A stretch of DNA of 64,000 nt from Tildeniella torsiva UHER 1998/13D (GCA_019358835.1 JAHHIH010000009.1:1-64000); one strand, 5' to 3'. Numbered from the stretch's first letter, positions 23,050-32,286 are shown. The notes: generated by a model from the sequence alone, not told the origin. Translations and numbers: made by a program.

Positions 23050-24792
23050 TTGCCTCGGAGCCGCATTCCTATCCCTGCCGACAGCGTTTCTAATTTAGTC
23101 CCCCCCTCCATACAGCTATTGCCTGGGGATGTCATTCACAGTATTGCCGCCGGAGAGGTGATCGACTCGCTGGCGGCGGTGGTGCGCGAGCTGATTGAAA
23201 ACGCCCTCGATGCGCAGGCTACCCACATCACCCTTGCTCTCTGGCCCGACCAGGGTCGGGTGCAGGTGGCCGACAACGGCATCGCCATGGCGCTAGAAAA
23301 TTTGCACCAGGCCGCCATCCCCCACAGCACCAGCAAAATTCGCACCCAGGCAGACCTGTGGCAGGTGAATAGTCTGGGTTTTCGCGGCGAGGCTCTGCAC
23401 AGCCTGGCCCAGGTTGCTCAGCTAGAGATTTGCAGTCGCGCCCCGGTTGCCGAGTCGGGCTGGCGCGTCATCTACTCGGCCCAGGGGGAGCCTCTAGAGA
23501 CAGTTCCAGCCGCCCTGGCCCAGGGCACGGTGGTGACGGTTACCGATCTCTTTGGGGCCTGGCCCGCTCGTCGCGAGCGATTGCCCACGATGACTCGCCA
23601 GCTCAGCCAGGTGCAGCGCGTTATCCACCATTGTGCCTTGGCCCATCCGACGGTGACTTGGGCGGTGCAGGTTGGCGATCGCCTCTGGCTGGCCATCACC
23701 CCCAGCCCCACCGCTCGGGGCATCGTTCCTCAACTGCTGCGGGCCGTCAGTGAAAGCGATTTACAAGACGGTTGGCAAGCCACCCCCTGGGCCGTGGGGG
23801 AAGCCAATTCCTTAGAGAATCTTCCTTTAAAAGCGGGGATTTATGGCCTGATTGGCCTGCCCGATCGCTGCCATCGCCCGCGACCCGACTGGGTAAAAGT
23901 GGCAGTCAATGGGCGAGTTGTGACGGTTCCCGAACTAGAGCAGGCTGTTGTAAATGCCTTTCGCCATACTCTGCCCCGCCACCGCTACCCCCTAGCGTTT
24001 GTGCATCTCACCGTTTCCCCCAGCGACATCGACTGGAACCGCCGCCCCGACAAATCGACCCTCTACCTGCACCGGCTCGAAGACTGGACGGAGCTTTGCC
24101 AGCGCCACATTGAAACCCTACTTGGACAACATGCAGCTGACTCACCAGAAGCCAGCCAGCAGCGCGTCACCCAACTGCTCAAGACGGCGGAACCGAGTAG
24201 CTCCTATGGCGTGGCTGAATTGTCCGACGGGCTGCCCTATCGCGATCGTCCGGGGAGTTTGCGAGCGATCGCGCAAGTCCACAACCGCTACATTTTGGCT
24301 GAACAGACCGACGGCCTCTGCCTGATCGAACAGCACATTGCCCACGAGCGCGTCCTCTATGAGCGTCTGCAAGCCCAGTGGCAGCTGGTGCCATTAACCA
24401 CCCCCGTTGTGCTGGAGGGGCTCAGGGAGAAACAGCTTGAGCAGCTTGAGCGCCTAGGATTGCCCCCCGAAGAGTTTGGGCCAAATCGCTGGGCCATCCG
24501 AGCCGCACCGGAGCCATTGTGCGATCGCGACGACCTGCCCGATGCCCTGCTCGAACTCAGTCTGGGAGGAAATCTGGACACGGCTCAGGTGGCGATCGCC
24601 TGCCGCACCGCCATCCGCAACGGCGCCCCGCTCGATCTCGCTACCCTGCAAACCCTGCTCGACGACTGGCAGCAGACCCGCAACCCCCGCACCTGTCCCC
24701 ATGGCAGACCCATCTGCCTAACGCTGAGCGAAACCAGCCTGGCCCGCTTCTTCCGCCGCAGCTGGGTGATCGGCAAAAGCCACGGCCTTTAG
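23050..24792 (+). CDS. mutL: DNA mismatch repair protein MutL
   Basis: MutL is the GHKL ATPase that couples MutS mismatch recognition to downstream repair. The 580-residue protein has IHSIAAGEVIDSLAAVVREL then IENALDA (ATP-lid Glu/Asn), VADNGIAMALENL, and STSKIRTQADLWQVNSLGFR followed by GEA. The C-terminal dimerisation part ends in CRTAIRNGAPLD and CPHGRPICLTLSE. The CPHGRP and zinc-like residues suggest the endonuclease-type C-domain. The start is uncertain. TTG 23050 follows an in-frame stop at 23041 and no ATG precedes the conserved core, so a non-ATG start is required. Confidence 0.95.
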   Translation: MPRSRIPIPADSVSNLVPPSIQLLPGDVIHSIAAGEVIDSLAAVVRELIENALDAQATHITLALWPDQGRVQVADNGIAMALENLHQAAIPHSTSKIRTQADLWQVNSLGFRGEALHSLAQVAQLEICSRAPVAESGWRVIYSAQGEPLETVPAALAQGTVVTVTDLFGAWPARRERLPTMTRQLSQVQRVIHHCALAHPTVTWAVQVGDRLWLAITPSPTARGIVPQLLRAVSESDLQDGWQATPWAVGEANSLENLPLKAGIYGLIGLPDRCHRPRPDWVKVAVNGRVVTVPELEQAVVNAFRHTLPRHRYPLAFVHLTVSPSDIDWNRRPDKSTLYLHRLEDWTELCQRHIETLLGQHAADSPEASQQRVTQLLKTAEPSSSYGVAELSDGLPYRDRPGSLRAIAQVHNRYILAEQTDGLCLIEQHIAHERVLYERLQAQWQLVPLTTPVVLEGLREKQLEQLERLGLPPEEFGPNRWAIRAAPEPLCDRDDLPDALLELSLGGNLDTAQVAIACRTAIRNGAPLDLATLQTLLDDWQQTRNPRTCPHGRPICLTLSETSLARFFRRSWVIGKSHGL

Positions 24793-24812
24793 GCGAGGTC
24801 AGGTATCCGCTC

Positions 24813-24878
24813 AGGCACCCGGTCCCTTTTATGATTCCATCAAGCCCTTATTTGCACCGCAGAAGGGACCGGGTGCCT
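24813..24878. terminator. inverted repeat between convergent mutL and GST gene
   Basis: A perfect 16-bp inverted repeat, AGGCACCCGGTCCCTT (24813-24828) with AAGGGACCGGGTGCCT (24863-24878), has a 34-base loop. There is a short TTTT after the left arm but no long T run. It sits between two convergent stops and may end both transcripts. Confidence 0.6.
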
Positions 24879-24895
24879 TGGCTACAAACCCTTAC

Positions 24896-26098
24896 CTACG
24901 CAGCAAAGTTGGCTGGGTCTTGGTCGCGGCGGTGACGAGTGGGCAGCGGGTCGGGCTGAGCGTCCCCGGCTAGAGCAGCGGTGGCCTCTAGGGCTTCGCG
25001 CAGGCGCTTGGCCGCGTAGATCGACATGTCGCGGGGGACGTTGATGCGATCGCGTAGATACCGCAACCCCAGCTCAGACCCAGCCGGAGGCTCGCAGGGC
25101 TCCTTCGTCATGAGATACGTCAACGCACAGCGCAGGGCTGGATCAATCACATCTCTGGCGGCTGGATTGACCTTAATAATGTTGTCTCGGTGCTTCACCA
25201 GGCGAGTTAGGGCCTCAACGCGAGAGGTTTCTGGCTCTTGGTAGGCCACGTCGGGCAGGCCAAACCAGGGGCCGCGATCGACCTGGGCCTGGTTCTGCCG
25301 GGCCTGGGGCAAATCATTCTCGTAGCAGCCCCCCATCTGCGGCGGCAGGTCGTGCACATGGGTGTGAAAGTCGCTCTGGGTACCACGATAGGTCGAGCGG
25401 CTCTCCAACCCATCAAACCAATCTTTGAGACGAGGATTCTCCTCCCGCAGCGAGTAACCCTTGTAGTAGTAAAGGCTGGCATTCATGCGCTCTACGTAGG
25501 GCACAAATACCACATCAGCAGTACTAAATTCCGACAAAAAGAAGGGGCCAGGAGTAGCAGCCAGGGCTTGCTCGACCCGTTGCACCACCCCGACAAACTG
25601 TTCGCCCGCTCGCTGGTCTGCTGCCGCTGATCGAACCGGTTGGCACAGCCACATACACCAGGCTCGAAACAGCAGTCGCTCTAGCTGCCGCAGGGGCACC
25701 ACCGCCGGGTCTTTCATACCCCATTGCAGCGGGCCAAACGCCTGCTCCAGTGCCAGCAAAATATCATCGCTTTCGGTAATCATCCGCCCGTCTAGCTCCA
25801 GGGCAGGCAGCATTCCCGAAGGTACCTTGCGCTTGTACCAGGCTTCCTTTTCGCCGTAGCAAAACATGGTGACCTTTTCAATGCGGTAGGGCACCTGCTT
25901 TTCTTCCAGCCACAGCCATACTTTTTGGCAGTAGGGGCACCAGGCGTGATTGTCGCGGTAGAGAGTGACCCGCACCGCCGACTCAGGCTGGCCAAACAGG
26001 CGTAGCCGAGACTGGGCATTGGTAGAGCCATTCACGTAGTCAACGGAAAAATCGGCCATGTCTTCCAGGGCCGACCAGCTGAGAGGGGCAGAGATCAT
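24896..26098 (-). CDS. glutathione S-transferase family protein
   Basis: The protein is 400 residues. It has an N-terminal thioredoxin-like GST domain with a CPYC redox motif ([20 protein letters not shown], about residues 53-72) and the cis-Pro region [20 protein letters not shown]. An all-helical GST C-domain follows ([20 protein letters not shown]). A long C-terminal extension of about 130 residues is unusual for plain GSTs. The CPYC site suggests a glutaredoxin-like or Omega-type reductase rather than a classical transferase. ATG 26098 or 26059 could start it. It faces mutL across a shared terminator-like repeat. Confidence 0.88.
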   Translation of the reverse strand: MISAPLSWSALEDMADFSVDYVNGSTNAQSRLRLFGQPESAVRVTLYRDNHAWCPYCQKVWLWLEEKQVPYRIEKVTMFCYGEKEAWYKRKVPSGMLPALELDGRMITESDDILLALEQAFGPLQWGMKDPAVVPLRQLERLLFRAWCMWLCQPVRSAAADQRAGEQFVGVVQRVEQALAATPGPFFLSEFSTADVVFVPYVERMNASLYYYKGYSLREENPRLKDWFDGLESRSTYRGTQSDFHTHVHDLPPQMGGCYENDLPQARQNQAQVDRGPWFGLPDVAYQEPETSRVEALTRLVKHRDNIIKVNPAARDVIDPALRCALTYLMTKEPCEPPAGSELGLRYLRDRINVPRDMSIYAAKRLREALEATAALAGDAQPDPLPTRHRRDQDPANFAA

Positions 26099-26201
26099 AC
26101 AGGGCAGCGCACTAACAGTTCACCCCCTGATTGTGACAGGTATTCACCCGCCCACTCACCTTCACGCAGGGGATTCAATCACGCAGGGGATATCAGTGTC
26201 A

Positions 26202-26846
26202 CTAGGCCTTATTGTTCTCGATTGCCCACCGGGCTAGCTCTGTGCGGTTGTTGAGGCCGGTCTTGCCCAGCATGTTGCTGACGTGGCTCTCGATGGTGCG
26301 CTGGCTGACCTGAAGCTCGTTGGCAATCTCGCGGTTGGCCATGCCTCGGGCCACAAACTGCACCACCCGCAGCTCGGTCGGCGTCAGCTCTACATCAAAG
26401 GGCACCTGAATGGCTGGGCTGCCGCCGCCCTTGATTTGCTGTTTGATCAGCCGAGAGGCCTGTTTGAGGGAAGACTCTACCTGGGCGACTAGCTCCTCAG
26501 GCTCGAAGGGCTTGACCATATAGACGTCGGCCCCGGTGTTGAGGCCCTTGACGCGATCCTGGCTTTGGCCTTTGGCAGAGAGAAATAAAATCGGAATCCA
26601 CTCGGTGGAGGGATTTTCTCGCACGTGACGCACGAAGGCGTGGCCATCCATCTCAGGCATCATCACGTCGCAGATAATCATGTCTGGAGTCGTATTCTCC
26701 AGCATGTCCAGAGCCTCTCGACCGTTGCCCGCCGTCTTCACCTCGTAGCCTCGGAACTCAAGATAGTCCTTGACTAACAAGATTAGGTTAGGGTCGTCGT
26801 CAATTAGCAGAAGCTGCTTCTGATCGCCTGGGGTTGAATCCTTCAT
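26202..26846 (-). CDS. response regulator, NarL/LuxR type
   Basis: The 214-residue two-component regulator has a receiver domain at residues 10-125: acidic pocket LLLIDDDPN, phospho-acceptor Asp in MIICDVMMPEMDG (about residue 58), and Lys in MVKPFEPEEL. A linker leads to the LuxR-type helix-turn-helix (LTPTELRVVQFVARGMANRE, then VSQRTIESHVSNML). The pattern fits the cyanobacterial/plastid Ycf29/Rre1-like group, but I hold only the NarL/LuxR class firmly. No histidine kinase lies beside it. The upstream promoter should be within 26847-26990. Confidence 0.92.
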   Translation of the reverse strand: MKDSTPGDQKQLLLIDDDPNLILLVKDYLEFRGYEVKTAGNGREALDMLENTTPDMIICDVMMPEMDGHAFVRHVRENPSTEWIPILFLSAKGQSQDRVKGLNTGADVYMVKPFEPEELVAQVESSLKQASRLIKQQIKGGGSPAIQVPFDVELTPTELRVVQFVARGMANREIANELQVSQRTIESHVSNMLGKTGLNNRTELARWAIENNKA

Positions 26847-27267
26847 GCTCTAACAGTCACTGCGATTAGCTCATCATCAAAATTAAGTATGCCCCTCGGG
26901 GTCAAGTATGCCCCCAAAAGCCCGGTGCACTCACACTGAATAACGCAACACCGCGATCGCTAGGCCCCGCTCCTTGAACCGTGGTTAAAGAGTTTGCACT
27001 TACTGCTGATGATACTTCAACAAACTGATATCAGCGTGCGTTGGCCTGGGGTCGGTTCTAGAACCATCGCCCTTCAACGGCTACTTTCGCAATTAGGGGC
27101 TGTCATCGCCCCCTCAGCATTGGCCCCCACAGCAAGCGGTCGCCCTAGCGCTAGGGCGACCGCTTGCCATCGGTCACGACTTGAATTTGTGCAGCGGTGA
27201 AACACTGGTATTTCGCCGCTGTACTGCGCACCTCGGGGTATGCCCCAGAGCGCTATTTTTCAGGCGA
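26847..27267. other. 420-bp intergenic region with a 36-bp perfect palindrome
   Basis: There is no gene. It holds the promoter side of the response regulator, a repeated AAGTATGCCCC (26884-26894 and 26904-26914), and the palindrome at 27132-27167. Short open frames here have no ribosome sites or similarity. Confidence 0.5.
27132..27167. repeat. perfect 36-bp palindrome
   Basis: The left arm GCAAGCGGTCGCCCTAGC is exactly complementary to the right arm GCTAGGGCGACCGCTTGC, with no spacer. It lies 100 bases past the stop of the fasciclin gene on its downstream side. No T run follows, so it may act as a cruciform or REP-like element rather than an intrinsic terminator. Confidence 0.85.
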
Positions 27268-27960
27268 CTACATCGGCAGCAGCACCGAGTCAATTGCGTG
27301 GATGACGCCATTGCTGGCTTCGATATCAGCCGCTACCACATTCGCTTCGTTGATGGTGACAGACTCTTCGCCCACCATCACTGTCACGGGAGCACCGGTC
27401 AGCGTATCTACCTCCCCAGAGGTCAAATCAGTGGAGCGAACTTCACCATCTACTACGTGGTAGGTCAGCAGCTGCGCCAGCTGATCGCGGTTTTCGGGCA
27501 GCAGTAGCTCCTCTAGAGTCCCCTCAGGCAGGGCTTCAAAGGCTTCATCGGTAGGGGCAAAGACAGTAATAGACAGATCGCTGTTGCTCAGGGCCTCGGT
27601 TAGGCCAGCCGCTTCAATAGCAGCGGTTAGAATCTCAAAGTCTTCGTCACCAGCGGCGATCTCGGCAATAGATTGCTCGGTGCTAGCGGTAGGCTGCTCA
27701 GCATCGGTGGGTTCTTCCATGGCGCTAGGCTGCTCAGCGTCGGTGGGCTCTTCCATAGCGGCAGGCTGCTCAGCATCAGCGGCTTCTTCCATAGCGCCGG
27801 GCTCAGTGCCGGTGGGTTCCTCAATCTCCATGGCGGCAGGTTGCTCGGCCTGGGGCTTGTGAGTATCAGAGAAAGCCTGCTGAGGAAATGCAGTGATAGC
27901 AGCAGGAGCGGCACCGAAAAGTACTAGACCTAGAGCAATGCGAAGAGTGTTCGGAGTCAT
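27268..27960 (-). CDS. secreted fasciclin-domain protein with acidic repeat linker
   Basis: The 230-residue exported protein starts with a signal peptide (TLRIALGLVLFGAAPAAITA). An acidic low-complexity linker follows, with three 12-residue repeats, AMEE(PT/AA)DAEQP(A/S/T), at residues 56-91. One fasciclin (FAS1/beta-Ig-H3) domain ends the protein: FEILTAAIEAAGLTEAL, ITVFAPTDEAFEALPEGTLE, LLTYHVVDGEV and GVIHAIDSVLLP. FAS1 domains mediate adhesion in extracellular or periplasmic settings. The linker probably spaces the domain from the cell. GTTACA motifs cluster upstream. Confidence 0.92.
   Translation of the reverse strand: MTPNTLRIALGLVLFGAAPAAITAFPQQAFSDTHKPQAEQPAAMEIEEPTGTEPGAMEEAADAEQPAAMEEPTDAEQPSAMEEPTDAEQPTASTEQSIAEIAAGDEDFEILTAAIEAAGLTEALSNSDLSITVFAPTDEAFEALPEGTLEELLLPENRDQLAQLLTYHVVDGEVRSTDLTSGEVDTLTGAPVTVMVGEESVTINEANVVAADIEASNGVIHAIDSVLLPM
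27688..27795 (-). repeat. 36-bp in-frame tandem repeats in the fasciclin gene linker
   Basis: Three 36-bp units encode AMEE-x2-DAEQP-x. The second and third are almost identical in protein; the first has Ala-Ala in place of Pro-Thr. Length variation would change only the linker. Confidence 0.8.
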
Positions 27961-28516
27961 GGAAAGTTACGTCCTAACAAGTGTTACAAAAGCCTGGCTA
28001 ACAGCGTTACATAGCTTAAACCAGACCTGAAGAGTTGTAACACGGTCTCAGGAGGCAACTATCCCTCCTCCGATAGAGTTATTTCGTTCCCCAAAAAAGC
28101 AAAAAAAAATGATAATTCCCCTCGCACTGGCTAACAGCCCCTGCTTGGGTTGGCCAAAAAAACAGTGATAGAATTGCTAATTTATACATTGAAATGCAGG
28201 ATATACGCAACGATAGGGCTAATGAGCCAGAATAATACCTGCTCACTTTTCCCTAATTTCAAAAATTTAGTCAACAACGGTAATTCAACAGAGCGCGAGG
28301 ATGATGCGATCGCGAGCGGTCAACTTCTCTCAAGGCCTATGTCGATAGGGGGGCGACTCTAGGGGCGATGTAGTGGATTTGAGCTAGGGCAATTGCTGGG
28401 GCGGTAGCCAAAGACACACTGTGATGTTGGCCTATCCAAAGGCGGCAACATCAAGCAGAAACCAACGACTTCCGCTTACTCCAACAGAGGTTAGCTCTGT
28501 TGGGCGTGAAGGAGAT
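27961..28516. other. 556-bp intergenic region, fasciclin / ccmP
   Basis: There is no convincing gene. It holds GTTACA boxes at 27983-27988 and 28006-28011 and an inverted TGTAAC at 28036-28041, upstream of the fasciclin gene. An A-tract with TGATAATTC (about 28100-28120) is Fur-like in part. A hairpin CCAACAGAG/CTCTGTTGG (28481-28503) follows the ccmP stop on its downstream side. A 70-codon frame at 28150-28362 has no support. Confidence 0.5.
28481..28503 (-). terminator. hairpin downstream of ccmP
   Basis: A perfect 9-bp stem, CCAACAGAG and CTCTGTTGG, with a 5-base loop lies 14 bases past the ccmP stop on the minus strand. No T run follows, so termination by this hairpin alone is uncertain. 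Confidence 0.45.
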
Positions 28517-29176
28517 CTACTCGTGACGCTGGCCACTACTGCTTTGGACTCGCCCAGGCACTGCCTCCATCGCGGCCATAACGGCCCTTTGCGCGGCTAA
28601 AATGTCGCGTTCTTCGCCGCCTAGGTAAAGGCGACCAAAGCTACCCACCGAGCTGATTTGCAGAATGTTGATCATGGCGGCTTTTTCGGCCTCATTGGCC
28701 GCCAACGAGGCGTAGGCTGCGGGTTCTACCTCAAACACGTAGAGAGTTTGACCCGCCACAATCATATTCCCCCGGCGGGTGCGGTTGATTAGCTGCACAT
28801 GGTGAGGGTCGAGGTTGCGAATTACCTGACTGGAAATAATTCGGGGCTTAAGTCGTTCGCGGTAGGTGAGGCCCAGGGCATCGAGCATGGCTCCGCCTGC
28901 GGCGTGCACTTCCCCCTGGTTGCTGGCGTGAATCTCAAGCAGGCCGTAGAGCCGTTCGACAATCAGGGTGCCAGGGCGCACCACTGCGGACTTGAGACCG
29001 ATGTCGAGGATGCGGTTGATTTCAATGCCGGGAGAAATCTCTATCCACAGGGAGGCATCGCCGGGCAACGGCAAAAACCCCAGCGAGACGGTGCCCATGT
29101 AGGCCGCATGCTGGGGTTGGAGATTATCAATGTAAACGTAGCTACGAAGATCGACGCCCAAGGCCCGGTGTTCCAC
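28517..29176 (-). CDS. ccmP: carboxysome shell protein CcmP (tandem BMC domains)
   Basis: CcmP is a minor beta-carboxysome shell protein whose stacked trimers form a large, gated pore. The 219-residue protein has two BMC-like halves. The first carries [40 protein letters not shown] and [20 protein letters not shown]. The second carries [53 protein letters not shown] and [14 protein letters not shown]. These match my memory of CcmP along the whole length. It stands alone, away from the main ccmKLMN cluster, as is common for this gene. Confidence 0.92.
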   Translation of the reverse strand: MEHRALGVDLRSYVYIDNLQPQHAAYMGTVSLGFLPLPGDASLWIEISPGIEINRILDIGLKSAVVRPGTLIVERLYGLLEIHASNQGEVHAAGGAMLDALGLTYRERLKPRIISSQVIRNLDPHHVQLINRTRRGNMIVAGQTLYVFEVEPAAYASLAANEAEKAAMINILQISSVGSFGRLYLGGEERDILAAQRAVMAAMEAVPGRVQSSSGQRHE

Positions 29177-29253
29177 TTTCCTTCCTTGGTAGTATACCGG
29201 GCTGGGGCGATAAGTCGGTGCTTTACCCTCGGGCCTGCCGACTCAGGGGCAGC

Positions 29254-29598
29254 CTAAAACTTAGAGCCGAAGCCTACAGAGGTTGTGCCCATAGCATCGT
29301 AGACAGTTAGCCCCAGGGGTAGGGTTAACTCTCCCGATTCATCTATCAGATCATTGAGGATAGGTAAATTTAATGACTCAGCCAAATCAGTAATACCGCT
29401 GCTGTCTTGGCGGCCTACCTGCTGGTTCAATTCGTCGGCTACACGGTTGAGGCTGTCTTGGCTGTGCTGTTCAACCGCCAGGGCGTCGGCCATGGTCAAG
29501 GGCGTAGTTTGCAGATCGTGGGGGGAAGCCAGAGCTTGCCCTGGTAAAGCGCAAAGCCCAAGAACCGCTGCTGCTGTGAGCCAGTATGAATAGTACAT
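29254..29598 (-). CDS. small secreted protein of unknown function
   Basis: The protein is 114 residues. A clear signal peptide begins at ATG 29598 (YYSYWLTAAAVLGLCALPGQ), with an Ala-x-Ala type cleavage site near LASPHD. The mature part is polar and helical (LAVEQHSQDSLNRVADELNQ), then ITDLAESLNLPILNDLIDES, ending GTTSVGFGSKF. An aromatic C-terminus like SKF is not a proven sorting signal here. The open frame upstream of 29598 is not used because the signal peptide fixes the start. No family was recognised. Confidence 0.65.
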   Translation of the reverse strand: MYYSYWLTAAAVLGLCALPGQALASPHDLQTTPLTMADALAVEQHSQDSLNRVADELNQQVGRQDSSGITDLAESLNLPILNDLIDESGELTLPLGLTVYDAMGTTSVGFGSKF

Positions 29599-29898
29599 AG
29601 GTCTTGTGTGTGAGGGGTTTTGAAGGCTGACGACCAGGAACGCAAACCCTTGCTCTGACAAAAAGGCGACGTGCTGTTTTAGGTATAGCCCGCCCAATTG
29701 GATTGTCAAAACAAACTTATTCTGAGTTCATGAAGCTGCGATGTTATGAAGCAACTGAAACAAACTTCTCAGAATATGCAGAGGGTGGGCATCGGCCCAC
29801 GGGGGTAGCTTGCCCACCCTTCGCCAAGAACCATCACTATCTCAATCAAATGAAATAGTCCCCGAGTGGGAGTAGGGTCTGAACCCTTAGGGCTAGGT
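29599..29898. other. 300-bp intergenic region with GGGTGGGC hairpin
   Basis: It contains the dispersed repeat AGGGTGGGCATCGGCCCAC (29782-29800), which also pairs as AGGGTGGGCA with TGCCCACCCT (29811-29820). This can form a hairpin downstream of the Gfo/Idh/MocA gene. No gene is seen. Confidence 0.5.
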
Positions 29899-30942
29899 TT
29901 AGATATCAACTGGCTGGCCTGTTTCAGCGGCGATCGCGATCGCTTCCATAACCCTAACGAGATCAGTAGCCATTGGCCCCGCCGATATCGGTGAGGGTCG
30001 ATCGTTAGCAACGCAATCTAAAAAGTGGGTGCACATTTGCTTAAGCGGCTCTAGGTGGGCGATCGCCACTGCTTCGGTCTCAAGCCCGCTGGGTACAAAG
30101 GGGGGCTCCTGGGCCTGAAAGTGCCCAGCGTAGAGGGTCAGAGGATGCGCCTGGAGGCTTTCGTCGAAAACCAGGGTGCCGCGATCGCCCACCAGTGCCA
30201 GCCGCCGCTGCCGGTCGGGGTTGGCCCAGCTGACATGAACCATCACCTCTAGGAGATTGCTACCAGTGGCGTTGGGATACAGTAACCTCAGCCAGCCGGC
30301 ATCGCGCAGCCCGGTAGGGGCCTGGGCCGATGGGGTTTGCAGCCACACTGTCCCCCAGGCCGCAACGGTTATGGGGAGTTGCCCCAGCCAGTGATTCAAA
30401 ATAGAAATGTCATGGATCGCGAGATCCCAAAACACGTCGGCATCGGGACGCACCGGGCCAAGATTAGTGCGAGCGGCATAGCCGTAGCGGAGTGTGCCAA
30501 GCTGCGGACATAGCTCGCGCCCCCGCTGCACCGCTGGGTGAAACAGGTAGGTGTGATCGACCATCAGCTGTCGTTCCTGGGTCTTTGCTAACTGGCAAAG
30601 GGCAGCACTGCGGTTGCTGTCTAAAGTGAGCGGCTTTTCGCTCAGCACGTGTAGACCCGCGTTGAGTGCCGTCTGAATCATTGGGTAGTGGGTACTGGCC
30701 GGAGTGGCGATCGCCACGGCCTCTAGGCCCGGATGGGCCATGGCCTGATGCCAGTCGTCGTAGCAGGCTACGGTGTCGCCGAGGGTAAAGCGATCGCGTA
30801 AATTCTCCAGCCGCTGTGGGTTAGGATCGACTATCGCTACCACCCGCGACTCGGGCAGGGCCAAAAAGTTACGCAACAGGTGGCTGCCCCAGCGGCCCAG
30901 ACCAAAGATAGCCAGGTTAATGGGACGGGGCGGATGACTCAT
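29899..30942 (-). CDS. Gfo/Idh/MocA-family oxidoreductase
   Basis: The 347-residue NAD(P)-dependent sugar-type dehydrogenase has the Rossmann start INLAIFGLGRWGSHLLRNF and the first-strand acid VVAIVDPNPQRL. It also has VAIATPASTHYPMIQTALNA and the catalytic VLSEKPLTLD (EKP motif, about residues 98-107). The C-terminal domain includes DLAIHDISILNHWLGQLPIT. ATG 30942 is chosen. It overlaps the end of rnc by 26 bases, so the two are probably co-transcribed. The substrate is not predictable. Confidence 0.92.
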   Translation of the reverse strand: MSHPPRPINLAIFGLGRWGSHLLRNFLALPESRVVAIVDPNPQRLENLRDRFTLGDTVACYDDWHQAMAHPGLEAVAIATPASTHYPMIQTALNAGLHVLSEKPLTLDSNRSAALCQLAKTQERQLMVDHTYLFHPAVQRGRELCPQLGTLRYGYAARTNLGPVRPDADVFWDLAIHDISILNHWLGQLPITVAAWGTVWLQTPSAQAPTGLRDAGWLRLLYPNATGSNLLEVMVHVSWANPDRQRRLALVGDRGTLVFDESLQAHPLTLYAGHFQAQEPPFVPSGLETEAVAIAHLEPLKQMCTHFLDCVANDRPSPISAGPMATDLVRVMEAIAIAAETGQPVDI

Positions 30943-31654
30943 GGGTGAGGGTCTGGCGAAGGCGATCGTAGGCGGCGGCGGCGGCGGCCTGCTCCGCCTG
31001 TTTTTTGGTAGAGCCGTGACCGCTTCCCCAACAGGTTTCCCGAAACCACACGGTGGATGCATAGCGCTGGGGGTCGCCGTCCACCGGCTGCTGTTCCACG
31101 GTGCGGTATAGGGGGAGGGTTTTACTGTGGGCCTGGGTTAGCTCTTGCAGGGCCACCTTGTAGTTTTGCCGGGCCGGATCTTGGCGCACGGCTGCCGCCA
31201 GTCGCAGCAGCGCGTCGTCTAGCCAGGCGCGTACCGACCCTAGGGTATGGGTTTCTAAGTAAAGCACGGCTACCACTGCCTCTAGGGCATCGGCCAAATG
31301 GGTGGGGCCAACCGTCATCCCAGGGGCCACAGCCAGGTAGGGCGCAAGATCTAGCTGCTGGGCTAGTTGGGCGAGGGTGCGATCGCTAATCAGCACCGAT
31401 CGCACCGCTGACAGTTCCCCTACCGAAGCATTGGGAAAATTTTCTTGCAGGCACTCCGTCGCCGCTAGCCGCAGCACCGCATCCCCCAGCAGCTCAAGCT
31501 GTTCGTAGTTATAAGCCGCGTCTACGGACTTGTGGGTCAAAGCCTGATCTAGGTGCACCCAGTTGAGCACAGCAGCGGCAGGTAGGGCAGACTTTTGCAC
31601 CCACTGCTCAAGCTGGCGCTGCCGAAACGGGGGAATATCGGTCACAGTCAACAA
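30917..31654 (-). CDS. rnc: ribonuclease III
   Basis: RNase III cuts double-stranded RNA in rRNA maturation and mRNA control. The 245-residue protein has the nuclease signature ALTHKSVDAAYNYEQLELLG, followed by DAVLRL (metal-binding Glu and Asp). Further in come LADALEAVVAVLYLE with the second acidic site and a C-terminal dsRNA-binding domain (NYKVALQELTQAHSKTLPLY, then GSTKKQAEQAAAAAAYDRL). It lies just past the RNase P RNA gene on the same strand and overlaps the Gfo/Idh/MocA gene. Confidence 0.96.
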   Translation of the reverse strand: MLTVTDIPPFRQRQLEQWVQKSALPAAAVLNWVHLDQALTHKSVDAAYNYEQLELLGDAVLRLAATECLQENFPNASVGELSAVRSVLISDRTLAQLAQQLDLAPYLAVAPGMTVGPTHLADALEAVVAVLYLETHTLGSVRAWLDDALLRLAAAVRQDPARQNYKVALQELTQAHSKTLPLYRTVEQQPVDGDPQRYASTVWFRETCWGSGHGSTKKQAEQAAAAAAYDRLRQTLTHESSAPSH

Positions 31655-31677
31655 ATCGTCAGTAGGGAGAAAATGGA

Positions 31678-32058
31678 GGGAGAGAGGTAGACATAAGCCG
31701 GGTTCTGTTCCTCCGTTGCCGGAGGGGCGGTTATCTATCTGGGACGTTTGTTGCCAAACGCCTCTTGCGGTACATAACAGCGGGGCCGGAAAAAGACCAA
31801 CCTTGCCCCTCGACCTTGCACCCGACCGGGGTTTACCGAGCCAGCACCTCTCGATGCTGCTGGTGCGCTCTTACCGCACCCTTGCACCCTTACCTGTGCC
31901 CCTGGACAAGTCCTTGAGCCATCGGCGGTATGTTTCTGTGGCACTCTCCTCACGGTTGCCCGCACTGGGCGTTACCCAGCAGGTCTGGTCTTTCGGGAGC
32001 CCGGACTTTCCTCAGATTGGCGTTCGCCAATCCGCAACCGCCTGCGCTACCTCCCTCT
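31678..32058 (-). ncRNA. rnpB: RNase P RNA (M1 RNA)
   Basis: The minus strand reads GAGGGAGGTAGCGCAGG at the 5' end, then GAGGAAAGTCCGGGCTCCC, a universal RNase P P4 region. CCGATGGCTCAAGG is in the middle, and near the 3' end come AGATAGATAACCGCC and AGAACCCGGCTTAT. The 5' and 3' ends pair (GAGGGAGGTAG with CTACCTCTC). It processes the 5' ends of tRNAs. The ends are approximate by a few bases. It lies between rpoC2 and rnc. Confidence 0.96.
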
Positions 32059-32228
32059 TGTTATTAGTTTAAGCCCCAGGGCGGAAACGCTACGCCTAAA
32101 ACAGCAGCGGTGGACGCCCCTTTTTTGACCACTGCGCTGACCTGGCTCTCCCAGCAATCCGTCAGGCCGTTCCATTGGGCAACAATTTCTTCAGTTGCCC
32201 GTTCTCCAGTGCTGTAACACCGACAAAT

Positions 32229-32262
32229 AAAACCCCGGCTGAGCTAGCTCAGCCGGGGTTTT
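32229..32262. terminator. terminator of the rpoBC operon
   Basis: A perfect 15-bp stem (32229-32243 with 32248-32262, loop CTAG) has AAAA/TTTT at its ends, making it effective in both directions. On the minus strand it follows rpoC2 by 24 bases and is followed by ATTTGTC. It also insulates rnpB. Confidence 0.92.
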
Positions 32263-32286
32263 GGGGCGATCGCCCTAAAGCTCTAC

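Noticed and set aside
28150-28362. 70-codon open frame between the fasciclin gene and ccmP
   Set aside because: It has no ribosome site, its composition resembles intergenic DNA, and no similarity is recognised.
29598-29620. CCCCTCACAC near the small secreted protein resembling the Yfr1 core
   Set aside because: Yfr1 carries ACTCCTCACAC in a defined two-hairpin RNA; the core differs and no such structure is visible.
31563-32072. 169-codon open frame across the RNase P RNA gene
   Set aside because: It overlaps rnpB and rnc on the opposite strand; the sequence there is fully explained by the structural RNA.
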